Source: CAMPKL01 sp963805925 (lineage in GTDB: Bacteria; Acidobacteriota; Terriglobia; Bryobacterales; UBA6623). From it: a stretch of 64,000 nucleotides of DNA. Under the pieces are notes generated by a model. That model saw nothing but the letters and a program-made list of their open reading frames with translations, did no database searches and was not told the DNA's origin. How positions within the stretch are numbered: the stretch's first letter is position 1; each line of letters begins with the position of its first letter. The translations under genes and the position numbers were made by a program. The stretch lies in assembly GCA_963805925.1 (NCBI GenBank), contig CAWDWB010000009.1, positions 62,001-126,000 of the forward strand, read 5' to 3'. Of this stretch, positions 26,024 to 35,202 are shown in pieces.

Positions 26024-26419
26024 TTAGGAAGCAAAGCGGTGTGCTAACGTCTGCACTCCAGCAGCGATTCTTCGAGGTCCCTCGGACATCTCGAAATAGC
26101 CGGTGATGCCCTCGCGCATCAGATCGTAATAGTCGCCAAGATCGAGGTGATCGACGACGACGATGACACACCGGTACCTGCGAAGGGCTCCTGATAGCCG
26201 GCAGACTGTTTCGTGGACTCCTCTCCCGCCGGCAGGAGAGTAGATCAACAACGTAGACTCGCTTATGGCGGGTACGGCAGTCGGCGATTCTTTGTCGCCG
26301 GGCATTTCCAGAACGGTGGTTCCGGACTCGACTAGTGCCGAGAGCACTCGGGAGAAATGAGTTGTCGACGGTGAAGCCAGAGAGACGACGATTCCTTCGT
26401 TCGGTTGCATGGGGGACAT
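26024..26419 (-). CDS. Degenerate receiver-like protein
   Basis: 131 residues. The pattern of strands and helices and the stretch DYYDLMREGITGYFEMSEGP followed by a helix resemble the last half of a response-regulator receiver. The phospho-acceptor aspartate expected at the end of strand 3 (here TLLIYSPAGG) and the switch lysine (here EMSEG) are both missing, so it should not be phosphorylated in the normal way. It lies between a NarX-type kinase and Hsp20, all leftward. It could be a pseudo-receiver that binds a kinase or another protein. Assignment rests on fold-like pattern only. Confidence 0.55.
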   Translation of the reverse strand: MSPMQPNEGIVVSLASPSTTHFSRVLSALVESGTTVLEMPGDKESPTAVPAISESTLLIYSPAGGRGVHETVCRLSGALRRYRCVIVVVDHLDLGDYYDLMREGITGYFEMSEGPRRIAAGVQTLAHRFAS

Positions 26420-26433
26420 CCTGAATTTGGAAA

Positions 26434-26958
26434 TCAGGCGCGGGCGGCCTTCTCTGACACGCTAACTCTCTTCGATTTCCGCCCGTGAACCTTAGGCATG
26501 TCGATCGTCAAGATACCGTCGTCCAGGTTCGCCTTGGTGCGGTCGACATCGACCTGCGAGGGCAGAGCAATTCTCCGGAAGAATTTCTTCTCGCTGAACT
26601 CGGAGAAGCGGATTTCACCCTTCTCCTTGTTTTGGCGTCTGCTGGATCTCTCGCCTCGAATGACGAGTTCGCAGGGCGTCACCGTGATCGCGAGGTTCTT
26701 AGCGGCAAGGCCAGGGACCTGCGCTTCCAGATGAATGGAGTCCTTGTTCTCGGTCAGTTCGCTGCGAGGAATCTCGAAGCGTTCCTGCTCGGCGCGAATC
26801 CAATCGTCCAACGGTCCACCGCCATGGCCGTTACGCGCTTGAAAGAGACTGTAGGCCCTTCGCTGAAGGTCCTCCACCAAATTGCTCCCCTCGTCGAAGA
26901 GAGACCAAACAGACTTCGTTGCATCTGGGACTTTCTGAATAGATACGTCGGATGTCAT
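26434..26958 (-). CDS. Hsp20 small heat-shock protein with N-terminal DUF2934 domain
   Basis: 174 residues from ATG 26958, which has GGAGAAGA upstream. Residues about 28-63 (LVEDLQRRAYSLFQ to DDWIRAEQER) fit the DUF2934 helix pair. Residues about 65-165 are the alpha-crystallin domain with PGLAAKNLAITVTPCELVIRGE and the final DGILTIDMPK. The short C-terminal tail lacks a clear IxI motif. Hsp20 proteins hold unfolded clients without ATP; DUF2934 has no known role but is common beside this domain in Acidobacteria-like genomes. The frame extends to 27276, but that part is non-coding. Divergent from the DksA-like gene, so stress control is likely shared. Confidence 0.87.
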   Translation of the reverse strand: MTSDVSIQKVPDATKSVWSLFDEGSNLVEDLQRRAYSLFQARNGHGGGPLDDWIRAEQERFEIPRSELTENKDSIHLEAQVPGLAAKNLAITVTPCELVIRGERSSRRQNKEKGEIRFSEFSEKKFFRRIALPSQVDVDRTKANLDDGILTIDMPKVHGRKSKRVSVSEKAARA

Positions 26959-27222
26959 TGCTTCTTCTCCTGTTTTTCGTTTCGATGGGCGGTTCTCCCC
27001 GCGGGGCGCCGCTCTCGGTTTCAATCGTATGGCCGGAAGTCCTTGATTGCTCCCCGGAGAACTCCGGGGCTCGCGGCTATTTTTCATACCGCCGAGGAAG
27101 CCCTGGGAGTCACCTGCGCTCTTTCCCCGTGCTTTTGCGGGCTGTCGCGAGAGTTTGGGGAGGGTACCTTCAACCTTGCGAACTGCCGCGCTGTGCGGCC
27201 ATCGCAAGACGGAGAAGCCGAA

Positions 27223-27576
27223 ATGAACCAAACCGATATTCGTGGGGTCCGTGAGACTCTGACTTCCTTGCTTCAAGACGTGAGAACCACGGGGCCAATA
27301 GCCGTCGAGCGGATGGCTGAGACGGTCGATCAGGCGGCCGCCGACGACGTCGTTCGGCTAGCCGCCGCCGGAGCCGAGGCTGAAGTCGCCCGCAAGAGGG
27401 AGATTCGGCACGCTCTGGACCGATTGGCTTGCGGCGAGTATGGGTTCTGCGAAGAGTGCGGTACCCAGATTCACGCCAAGCGGCTGGCCGCTGTGCCCTG
27501 GGCCAGTCTCTGCGTGCCGTGCAAGCAATTAGAGGAAGAAACCGCCGCGGACGCCCACCGCACGATCGCCGCATGA
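27223..27576 (+). CDS. TraR/DksA-type zinc-finger protein
   Basis: 117 residues from ATG 27223 (GGAGAAG upstream). Mostly helical N-terminal part (about 1-80), then a C4 zinc finger with CEECGTQ and the second pair in CVPC, preceded by the DksA hallmark LACGEYGFC. DksA-like proteins enter the RNA polymerase secondary channel with ppGpp to tune rRNA and stress genes. The acidic tip of the coiled coil is less clear here, so a weaker TraR-like role is possible. The gene is transcribed away from hsp20 across about 264 bases. Confidence 0.85.
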   Translation: MNQTDIRGVRETLTSLLQDVRTTGPIAVERMAETVDQAAADDVVRLAAAGAEAEVARKREIRHALDRLACGEYGFCEECGTQIHAKRLAAVPWASLCVPCKQLEEETAADAHRTIAA

Positions 27577-27943
27577 CTGCCGCTAAACGGGACTACGGAT
27601 GCTTCATCAAAGATCGCTATTGGAACCACCTGGTCTGCGCCACGCCTCATGAGTTTCGTTGGCAGCCAGCACGGGCGGCCTGAACGCAGCTATCTGGGCT
27701 TCCGATATCCGTTCGCTCTGCATGGCGGCATAGCTGCCGCCGAGACAAAAAACTAGGCAACGAAGGCCGCTCACCCAGGGATTCTAGTCTGCCCCGGACC
27801 TCGGCGGTCGGTACTGGGAATGTCCGTTGGCGACCCTCGGATGAATACGGGGACTGGCAAACGATTCACCGCGATAGCCTTCGAATAGAACAGGCGCGAA
27901 GCTTCGGTTGAAGAGTTCGACGCCGGGTCAAGGAGACCTAAAG
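27577..27943. other. Intergenic region before the lipoprotein gene
   Basis: About 367 bases with no credible gene. The frame of the next gene is open from 27908, but those codons lack lipoprotein signal character. AAGGAGA at 27930 to 27936 is the ribosome site for the lipoprotein. Otherwise nothing recognisable. Confidence 0.4.
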
Positions 27944-28891
27944 ATGAAAAAACTTGGATTAACAGCGGCCGCCATCCTATCCGTGGCCTTCATCGCATGC
28001 GCGACCAAGCCGCAGATCGTGGAGGTTATCGGGGCCGAAGTGATCAACGATCAAAACAACGTCACGCAAGATCTGGCTCAGGCTCTGAGCCGGGCGGAAC
28101 TGATCCGCGACGCTGCTCCTGTGGAGGACCTCGTTGGACGAGCTGTGATTGAAGGCGACACCTACGAGTTGAACCAACGCTTGAAGGCTGCGAAGGCGCT
28201 ACTGACGAAGAATCAAGACGTGGCGTTGCCCGGCGATAAAGAAGCGGCGAAGAGATTTGCCGCCCAAACAAGCCAACAATTGGACGACGCCATCGCGGAT
28301 GCGACGGCTCTCGACGAAAGAACTCGCAAAGAAGACATACCGTCCGGCGAACTCGCGGATCAAGCCAAGTCGCTGGAGGACCATATCCGTCTAGCAGCGG
28401 AGGATCACGCCTCCCTGATGGACAACATAGCCGCTGCGCAGGAAATAGACATGGTCGTGTGGGAAGACATCCTACCGCATCACGCACTCGCCTCCAACCA
28501 TGCCGCTGCGATCCGTCACGCAAGCAGAATGCTCGCGAACGACAACATGAACGTCGACTCTAAGAAGATATGGACCCGCGAAGCAGCGTTAATGGAGAAG
28601 CGTCTGAACAGCGCGGAAAAGGCCCTGTCTTTGATTGAAGCGAAACTAGAACCGGAAGCGGAAGCGCGCCCGTTGGTTGGCGAGATCCGCGCGCTTCATC
28701 AGAGTGCCCTAGAGGACGTTGCGGCTTTGAAAGCCGAACTGAGCAAGACAAAGCCGAACTTCGACAAAGCGAAGGCCCTTGCCAAGTCCGCCCAGGACGA
28801 GATTGTCAAGGCCCAGGCCGAGCACCGCCGCATGTTGGAAAAGGATCACCTCGGACCCTACCCGGAATACGAGTACAAGGACGAGTTCTAG
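27944..28891 (+). CDS. Coiled-coil lipoprotein of unknown function
   Basis: 315 residues from ATG 27944 with AAGGAGA eight bases upstream. The N-terminus MKKLGLTAAAILSVAFIACA is a lipoprotein signal with a lipobox cysteine at residue 19. The mature part is nearly all alpha-helical, charged (many E, K, D, A) and likely forms long coiled coils. The C-terminal tail is GPYPEYEYKDEF. No catalytic motif or known family recognised. Strong terminator after the gene; neighbours are a DksA-like gene and convergent ftsH. A role in envelope stress or as a periplasmic scaffold is possible but unproven. Confidence 0.7.
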   Translation: MKKLGLTAAAILSVAFIACATKPQIVEVIGAEVINDQNNVTQDLAQALSRAELIRDAAPVEDLVGRAVIEGDTYELNQRLKAAKALLTKNQDVALPGDKEAAKRFAAQTSQQLDDAIADATALDERTRKEDIPSGELADQAKSLEDHIRLAAEDHASLMDNIAAAQEIDMVVWEDILPHHALASNHAAAIRHASRMLANDNMNVDSKKIWTREAALMEKRLNSAEKALSLIEAKLEPEAEARPLVGEIRALHQSALEDVAALKAELSKTKPNFDKAKALAKSAQDEIVKAQAEHRRMLEKDHLGPYPEYEYKDEF

Positions 28892-28918
28892 GCCGAAAGC
28901 TCGTCAACCCTGAACACA

Positions 28919-28960
28919 CGGGGGCGGAGACTCAGGTCTATCCGCCCCCGTCTTCGTTTT
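28919..28960 (+). terminator. Rho-independent terminator of the lipoprotein gene
   Basis: A perfect 10-bp stem (CGGGGGCGGA / TCCGCCCCCG) with a 12-base loop is followed by TCTTCGTTTT, 27 bases after the lipoprotein stop. It also lies behind convergent ftsH and may stop both. Confidence 0.85.
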
Positions 28961-29005
28961 AATGTGGACCCAATCGCCTTGAGGGTTCGATCCGCTCGTG
29001 TCGCC

Positions 29006-30910
29006 CTAGCCGTCCTTCGCCTCTTTGAGAAGGGCGGCGAACTCTTCGCCAGTGAGCGATTCCTTGCTTAGGAGCGATCCCGCGATGGAGTCGAGCAGCG
29101 CTCGATGCTCGCGAAGCAACCGGAGCGCCGTCTCGCGGGCTTGATCCAAGAGCTTGCGAACCTCGACGTCCACCAGCTGGGCGGTCTGTTCGCTGCAATC
29201 CTGCGGTCCGCTTGGTTCTTGTCCTCCACCAGGCAGAAACAATTCTGGGCGCCTTCCACAGTGCAACAGCCCAATGGAATCCGTCATGCCGTAGATACAA
29301 ACCATCTGCCTCGCCAGCTGGGTGGCGTGCTCCAAGTCATTCTCTGCCCCGGTGCTGACATCGTCAAAGACGAGTTCCTCGGCTGCTCTGCCGCCAAGCA
29401 AGCCCGCCATTTGATCCAAGAGTTGCGCCTTGGTCAACAGATACTGCTCTTGTTGGGGAATTTGGAGGGTATAGCCAAGCGCGGACCGTCCCCGGGGCAC
29501 GATCGTGATCTTGCGAACCGGATCGGCATGCCTGCTGAAGGCCGCTACCAGGGCGTGTCCGGTCTCGTGATACGCAACTCGACGGCGTGCCTCCGGGTCG
29601 AGACGCCGGCTCTTTCTCTCGGGTCCGGCCAGGACCTTCTCCACCGCCTCTTCCAGGTCTTCTTGAGCGATCAACGTGGCTCCGCGACGCGCTGCAAGCA
29701 GCGCGGCTTCGTTGAGCGCATTCGCTAGATCGGCGCCGGAATAGCCGGCGGTTTCCTGTGCGATCGCCGCGAGATTGGCGTCATCGGCAAGCGGCTTTCC
29801 TTTGGAGTGAACCTTCAAAATGGCTTCTCGGCCTTCACGGTCCGGAGCGTCGATCAAAACTTGGCGATCAAAACGACCAGGTCGCAGCAGGGCACGATCC
29901 AGTACATCGGGTCGGTTGGTCGCCGAAAGAAGAATTACGCCTGTGTTGGCTTCAAATCCGTCCATCTCGACCAGCATCTGGTTGAGCGTTTGCTCCCTCT
30001 CGTCGTTGACCGAGCCGATGTGAACGCCGCGTTGTCGGCCAATCGCGTCTAGTTCGTCAATAAAGACAATGCACGGCGCGTGCTGCTTCGCTTGCACGAA
30101 AAGATCACGCACACGAGCCGCTCCGACACCGACAAACATTTCTACGAAGTCGCTTCCGCTCAAGGCAAAGAAAGGGACCTTCGCTTCGCCCGCCACGGCT
30201 CGCGCCAATAGAGTCTTACCCGTCCCTGGAGGGCCGATGAGCAAGACGCCCTTGGGGATTCGTGCTCCGAGAGCCTGGTAGCGAGACGGAGTCTTCAAAA
30301 AGCCCACAACTTCCGCCAGTTCCTGCTTTGCCTCGTCGCATCCGGCAACATCGGCGAAGGTGACTCCCGTATCCGTGTCGGCAACGAGTTTAGCCGTCTG
30401 GCCGAAGCTCATCGCCGCCTGCCTGGCGCTGCCGAGTCCGCGAGACATGCCCATCCACATCAAGGCCATCAGGCCCAGGGGCAAAGCCCAAGCGATGAGG
30501 AAGTTCGAAAGGAATCCGGGACGAACGCCTTCGAAAGCCACTCCAGCCCGTTGAAGTTCGTCGACCAGTTCGGGGTCTTGGATGCGAATCGTCCGAAAAA
30601 GATAGGGACCCGGTCTTTGCTTCGCGACCGCGGCAGCGGGCTTCTCGGCGCCCGGCGCCAGTTTCGCCTGCGCGGGAGAAGATTTCTCCTGAATTCGACC
30701 CCTAATGACGTCGCTCTCCAACTGACAGTCGAGCACCTCGCCTTTCGCCAAATGCTCTTTGAACGCGCTGTAGGGGAGCGTGCGTACCGTGTACTGAACC
30801 GCGACGTCCTGCCAAACCCATAAGAGGAAGATCGTGAGCGGCAAGTACCAGAGCAGGCGCCGCGCATTGACCGGCGGAATCTGTGGATTAGGCGACGAGT
30901 TTGCGGGCAT
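29006..30910 (-). CDS. ftsH: ATP-dependent zinc metalloprotease FtsH
   Basis: Membrane-bound AAA+ protease of 634 residues that degrades membrane and regulatory proteins. Membrane helices at about 19-37 and 137-156 flank a periplasmic domain. AAA domain: Walker A GPPGTGKT (226-233), Walker B IVFIDELDAIG, second region of homology TNRPDVLDRALLRPGRFDR. Protease domain: zinc site HETGH (448-452), with the third ligand Asp in FDDVSTGAENDLEHAT. An acidic/Q-rich tail is short. As it lies in an accessory block beside Hsp20, it is probably an additional stress-type copy rather than the only FtsH, which cannot be checked here. Confidence 0.95.
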   Translation of the reverse strand: MPANSSPNPQIPPVNARRLLWYLPLTIFLLWVWQDVAVQYTVRTLPYSAFKEHLAKGEVLDCQLESDVIRGRIQEKSSPAQAKLAPGAEKPAAAVAKQRPGPYLFRTIRIQDPELVDELQRAGVAFEGVRPGFLSNFLIAWALPLGLMALMWMGMSRGLGSARQAAMSFGQTAKLVADTDTGVTFADVAGCDEAKQELAEVVGFLKTPSRYQALGARIPKGVLLIGPPGTGKTLLARAVAGEAKVPFFALSGSDFVEMFVGVGAARVRDLFVQAKQHAPCIVFIDELDAIGRQRGVHIGSVNDEREQTLNQMLVEMDGFEANTGVILLSATNRPDVLDRALLRPGRFDRQVLIDAPDREGREAILKVHSKGKPLADDANLAAIAQETAGYSGADLANALNEAALLAARRGATLIAQEDLEEAVEKVLAGPERKSRRLDPEARRRVAYHETGHALVAAFSRHADPVRKITIVPRGRSALGYTLQIPQQEQYLLTKAQLLDQMAGLLGGRAAEELVFDDVSTGAENDLEHATQLARQMVCIYGMTDSIGLLHCGRRPELFLPGGGQEPSGPQDCSEQTAQLVDVEVRKLLDQARETALRLLREHRALLDSIAGSLLSKESLTGEEFAALLKEAKDG

Positions 30911-31046
30911 ATGCGAAATGGCCTCTCAAGGGATCGTACGACGAGCGACCGCTAGCTGGTGGACTTGTCTGTCGCCCGGTCTCCAGTAGCGGGAACGCCG
31001 GAAAGACTTGATGGCTGCCCGCCGACAAACCGGGGCGCTCAAAACA

Positions 31047-31084
31047 AGCTGGGCCTGGCTACCTTCGTAGACCCAGGCCCTTTA
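31047..31084 (-). terminator. Probable terminator of the secreted-protein gene at 31106
   Basis: GGGCCTGG pairs with CCAGGCCC around a loop of about 14 bases; on the minus strand the stem is followed by AGCTTGTTTT. It starts 22 bases after the stop codon of the gene at 31106 and separates it from ftsH. Confidence 0.65.
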
Positions 31085-31105
31085 AGATCCGTCAGTCGCA
31101 CCGCG

Positions 31106-31558
31106 CTACGACTTCGCCTTGTCCGTTGCGGCCATGTGAATCCTGGCGGGGTGAGAGTGCATTTCACCCTTTTGGCCCTTGGCTTCGAGTTCCAGCTGCG
31201 CCTTGGAAGGCTCTAGCTCGACTCCATAGCGATTCCCTTCCAGGAACACTTGGTGCAGGAACTCCTTCTTTCCGAATCGCTGAAACACGAGTTCGCTCTC
31301 CTTCGGTTCGAATTCCTTCTGAGCTTCGATCACCGCTTGAACCACCGCGGCTTTGCCGGCGGCGCTATGAATCTCCATCGTGTCCGGGTCCAATGCATGG
31401 AAAACGTACTTGCCGGCGGCCATGGTCTGGTCTCCGACTGTAAAGCTGAAGGGAATGTCGGCATCGATGTCGTTGGTAAGTTGAGCAACAGCCGCTCCTT
31501 GAAGCAGGCCAAGCGTTAACGCTGCTACGAACGTGGCGGAAAAGTTCTTGAGTTTCAT
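31106..31558 (-). CDS. Small secreted protein of the Acidobacteria-type (unknown function)
   Basis: 150 residues with a signal peptide (MKLKNFSATFVAALTLGLLQ, cleavage near AVA-Q). The mature part opens NDIDADIPFSFTVGDQTM and AAGKYVFHALDPD, a pattern I associate with short beta-rich exported proteins common in Acidobacteria. A Glu/Lys-rich helix lies in the middle (AVIEAQKEFEPKESELVF). AGGAGG lies nine bases before the ATG. No catalytic motif. Terminator downstream; transcribed alone. Function unknown. Confidence 0.7.
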   Translation of the reverse strand: MKLKNFSATFVAALTLGLLQGAAVAQLTNDIDADIPFSFTVGDQTMAAGKYVFHALDPDTMEIHSAAGKAAVVQAVIEAQKEFEPKESELVFQRFGKKEFLHQVFLEGNRYGVELEPSKAQLELEAKGQKGEMHSHPARIHMAATDKAKS

Positions 31559-31987
31559 TGAAGCCTCCTGGTGTCTAAAGTCGTTTTCTTCCTCATCTTG
31601 CGGACGTCCTCGGTTTGTGGCGTCCTCTCGCTCGACTACATTTCGAAGTTAACTCGAGCCTGCTCTCCGACGAGCCCGTAGTTATCCCAGGAAGTCGCTC
31701 GGAATACTGCCGGTACAACCCCGTAACACCGATCGCCGCTTCGGGAAGGTCACTTGTATCCGCGGCTCCCCTATCCCCGAGGACGCTTGCGCGCCTCCGC
31801 GAATACTTCCTGTCCTTCCTAGTTCAGTGGTGAATCTGGCGAGCAAGATTTCGTCAGAATTGATCCACGGCCCGAAACCGCCTGCCCCCAGGATCAGGTC
31901 CCTCGGGAAAAACACAGTTCAGCTCAAGCCCACAGTGCAGCTAAGATCGGGATCACTGAAAGCGCTGGTCACAATGGAGAAGAACCG
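31559..31987. other. Intergenic region between divergent 31106 and 31988 genes
   Basis: 429 bases without a gene. It must hold two promoters, for the secreted protein and the glucokinase-like gene. GGAGAAGA next to 31988 is the ribosome site of the latter. Short ORFs here lack any recognisable product. No repeat or RNA seen. Confidence 0.4.
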
Positions 31988-32632
31988 ATGAACGTGCTGG
32001 CTGTCGACGTCGGAGGTACGCACGTGAAAATCCTCGCCGCCGGCCAAAGCAAACGACGAGAGATCCCTTCCGGACCGGATCTGACGCCCGAGACGATGGT
32101 CGCCGCCATCAAGAACCTTGCCGAAGGTTGGGAGTACGAAGTCGTATCGCTTGGTTACCCCGGACCCGTTCACGCAGGCCGACCGGTTGCCGAGCCGCAT
32201 AATTTGGCCTCCGGCTGGGTGGGGTTCGATTTCGAGAAGGCATTCGGCTGCCCCGTCAAGGTGATCAATGATGCCGCCATGCAAGCGTTGGGGAGCTATC
32301 AAGGGAAGAAGATGCTGTTTCTCGGGTTGGGAACCGGGCTGGGCTCCGCGCTGGTACTCGATGGGAAGGTTGAGCCCATGGAACTCGGACACCTGCCGTA
32401 CAAGAAGGGGACATACGAAGATTACGTCGGCCAACACGGACTGGAACGGATGGGAAAAAAGAAATGGCGGAGCCATGTCGCCGCAGTGATTGCTCTCTTT
32501 GTCGCGGCCCTGGAACCAGATGACGTGGTGATCGGCGGCGGCAACGTCAAGATGCTCGAAATGTTGCCGGCCGGCTGTCGCGCGGGAGACAACGCCAACG
32601 CATTCGTCGGCGGCTTCCGTTTGTGGGAGTAA
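31988..32632 (+). CDS. ppgK: ROK-type kinase, polyphosphate-glucokinase-like
   Basis: 214 residues. Phosphate-binding VDVGGTHVKI at the start, NDAAMQALGSY with the catalytic Asp, FLGLGTGLGSALVLDG for the second phosphate loop, and VVIGGGN at the end fit the ROK/PpgK fold. The MELGHLPYKKGTYEDYVG stretch matches PpgK-like rather than the zinc-binding ROK repressors. The likely reaction is glucose plus polyphosphate or ATP to glucose 6-phosphate. It lies by a glucoamylase and G6PDH gene, so it may feed released glucose to the pentose pathway. Donor specificity is not shown. Confidence 0.82.
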   Translation: MNVLAVDVGGTHVKILAAGQSKRREIPSGPDLTPETMVAAIKNLAEGWEYEVVSLGYPGPVHAGRPVAEPHNLASGWVGFDFEKAFGCPVKVINDAAMQALGSYQGKKMLFLGLGTGLGSALVLDGKVEPMELGHLPYKKGTYEDYVGQHGLERMGKKKWRSHVAAVIALFVAALEPDDVVIGGGNVKMLEMLPAGCRAGDNANAFVGGFRLWE

Positions 32633-32696
32633 GAGCCGAGGGAGCCGCAGCCGGTCGTCAAAGGGCGTTGCTAGTATTCACCTCGAAGAAACCGCT

Positions 32697-34994
32697 TCAT
32701 GAACCCAGCCGAATCGTGAAGTCTTCTCTGCTCCATTCCGATTGCCGGGCGTCTCGGTACGTGAAGTCCAACTGAGCGTAGGGCTTCAGCAAGTCGGCCG
32801 CCAGCAGGACTCCAAACAGCTCAAAGCCGACCGGACTCGAATCCTTGTCGGCAACATCGCGCCATCCATCGAACCCAAAGTGGAACTGAAATGGGAATGG
32901 CAGCTCAATCCTCACGTCACGCCCGCGCGGCACGGCAGCGAAGGGAACGTCGGGGCGCCAGTGCCATAGCTGCGCCTTCGGCTTGACTCCTGCGTAGCGC
33001 TGTTCGACTGAGTTCAACAGTTCGACGGGACGGCCTCCGTCTCGCGCCACGATCAGCTTTAGGAATTCGGAGTGAGCCCACAGCAGCGGCATGGCGCTGC
33101 CCGTCGGCGTCCCCGGAGTGGCATGGCTGTCTGGAACGGTTTCCAGATCCCAAACCTGCTCCGGAATCAATCCGTAATTCCCTGTCATTCTGAGCATCGC
33201 CTCCAGGTAGGGAGTCGCATCCTCTCCCGCCTGAAGGGCGAAATGTCCAGCCTCGCCGGTCAGCAGCGGCCATAGGCGGCCTTTGCCTGTCCCATCGAAG
33301 GGGCTGCCATCCGGGTGTTCGCCGTACCCGTCGTGCGAGTAGCGATAGTAAGAACGGCCGGACGGAGTATCGACGCCGAGTTCGGCTTCCGCGACACGGC
33401 GCGTCTCCGCCAACTTCGGATCGTCGGCTCGCCGCAAGCCCAGTCGAGCCAGATACAGAAAGTCCAGGGCAACGATGTCTTCGGGATGAAATCTTTCGCC
33501 GCCCGCATTGGCGATGGGAATCGGTTCTAGTCGGCCTTCCAGGATGCTTTTCGGCGCCAGGCGAATGTAGTGCCCCGCTACTCCATGTTTCTTGCTCAGG
33601 TTCGTACCGGAAACATAAGTCCAATCTTCGATTCGCTCGTTGAGAAAGTCCGCGTAAGACCCCGCGAACTCCCGCTCTTGTTCGTCGTCGAGAAACTCCG
33701 CCGACGCCACGAGCGCGGCGATCTGTACTGCAAGCGTAAACGGACTGATCCCCTCGTTCTCTTCCCAGCGATCCTGCGGACTGACCGGGCCTTGTCGGAC
33801 AAGAAATCCCACAGCCCGACGAACCATCGGACCGAGTCCACATATCCCATCAAGCTGCCCCAAGTCAGAGAGCTTCGCCGCTAACAGAAGCGGAAAGCCG
33901 GCTTCATCAATCTGTATCCCTTTCCAGAACGGCTCGCCTCCGGGATAGAAATTCTGGTTCCAGTAGCCCTCTTCCGCTTGTGTGGCTATCAAGTAGGCTA
34001 GGATTCTCCGCACTTCGTCATACTGCCCGATCGCCAACATTCCGAAGCCGGATTCAACACAGTCACGGGCCCAGACCAGGTGGTAGCCGCCCAAGTCGTC
34101 TCGCGCGTTACCCCACGGCACACTGAGACTCGCGACGACAGCCCCTGGAAATGTGCGATCCTCGCACATCTTGAGCACTGCCGCGCTTAGATGGGCCTCG
34201 TGATGCAGCGCATCTTCCAATCCAGGGCAAGGTATCTCGAGCGTCCATCGGCGCCAATCGCTCAACACACGTTCGCGAATCACACCAAATCCGTCCGCGA
34301 TGGCGCTGAGCGCCATCGTCTGCGCTTCGGTGCCGTTCTCGCCAAACGCAAGCGCCAAGACTCCTTCGCTCTGCGCCAGTTCTCCCATGAGAGCCACATT
34401 CCCGCCGGCGGCGCGATCGAACGTCCAAGTCATGCGGCCATGCCGCTCAAAGTCTTGCCAGCCGTCCGAATTCCCCACGTAGCCCGCGCTGGCCCGCGAG
34501 TAGCCGCCGCTCGCGGCTAGGCAGAGCGCACGATCTTCGTGTTCGGCAAAGAGATATGGCCCGACCGAAGCGTCATTGCAGCGCCCTTGCACGCCCAGCC
34601 GAGGGGCAAGCAGTGGATACAGACGAAATCCGTCGCCAATCAATCGATAGCGAATCAGAACGCAATCCCGGAGGTTGTCGCAGAGGACTTCAACCGAAAG
34701 TTCAAAGCCAGGACCGCTATGGCGAATCGTCGGAATCGGAACAAACGGATGCGGCGTTTCAATCGCGTACTGATTGAGCCGTTTTAGCTCCCACCAACTA
34801 GACTCGCTCGCGACGATGAACCCGAGATCGCGAATCTGTGGCCGACCGGTGGTCGGCCAGTAAACCTCGTTCAGAATTCCCCGCCCGATCGTCGCCCAGA
34901 CGCGACTTGGACCCAGTGATGAAGTCACGAAGTCCTTCGCGCTGGACGACCAAGTCGGATCGATCCCGGGTCCGCCGGGAGCTTCAGAAGGCAT
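32697..34994 (-). CDS. Glucoamylase, glycoside hydrolase family 15
   Basis: 765 residues without a signal peptide, so probably cytoplasmic. N-terminal beta-sandwich (about 1-275), then an (alpha/alpha)6 barrel with VWARDCVESGFGMLAIG, the general acid region FWKGIQIDEAGFP, and the base region PLLWAHSEFLKLIVA. Releases glucose from the ends of alpha-1,4-glucans such as glycogen or maltooligosaccharides. ORF covers the full family length and has no breaks. Convergent with the glucokinase-like gene and divergent from zwf. As a cytosolic enzyme it would act on stored glycogen rather than imported starch; this is inference. Confidence 0.88.
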   Translation of the reverse strand: MPSEAPGGPGIDPTWSSSAKDFVTSSLGPSRVWATIGRGILNEVYWPTTGRPQIRDLGFIVASESSWWELKRLNQYAIETPHPFVPIPTIRHSGPGFELSVEVLCDNLRDCVLIRYRLIGDGFRLYPLLAPRLGVQGRCNDASVGPYLFAEHEDRALCLAASGGYSRASAGYVGNSDGWQDFERHGRMTWTFDRAAGGNVALMGELAQSEGVLALAFGENGTEAQTMALSAIADGFGVIRERVLSDWRRWTLEIPCPGLEDALHHEAHLSAAVLKMCEDRTFPGAVVASLSVPWGNARDDLGGYHLVWARDCVESGFGMLAIGQYDEVRRILAYLIATQAEEGYWNQNFYPGGEPFWKGIQIDEAGFPLLLAAKLSDLGQLDGICGLGPMVRRAVGFLVRQGPVSPQDRWEENEGISPFTLAVQIAALVASAEFLDDEQEREFAGSYADFLNERIEDWTYVSGTNLSKKHGVAGHYIRLAPKSILEGRLEPIPIANAGGERFHPEDIVALDFLYLARLGLRRADDPKLAETRRVAEAELGVDTPSGRSYYRYSHDGYGEHPDGSPFDGTGKGRLWPLLTGEAGHFALQAGEDATPYLEAMLRMTGNYGLIPEQVWDLETVPDSHATPGTPTGSAMPLLWAHSEFLKLIVARDGGRPVELLNSVEQRYAGVKPKAQLWHWRPDVPFAAVPRGRDVRIELPFPFQFHFGFDGWRDVADKDSSPVGFELFGVLLAADLLKPYAQLDFTYRDARQSEWSREDFTIRLGS

Positions 34995-35202
34995 GGCTGT
35001 TTCTCATCCCTACTCGCAACGTGATCGAAAGGCCTTCGATTTATCTTAGCTGGCGGCATCCGAGCTGCTCTTGCACCGGATGCTCTAGAGCGATCGGGAG
35101 GAGTCGCCCTGCGCCGGGTACTCCAATGGCCATGCTGAAAAGACTTCGCAGGAACGGCCAGTAACGCATCGAAGCCTCAGCGCCTCTAAAGTCAGAGAAG
35201 TC

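Noticed and set aside
26485..27222. Long upstream extension of the DksA-like gene
   Set aside because: It runs antisense through hsp20; the ATG at 27223 with GGAGAAG gives the normal family length.
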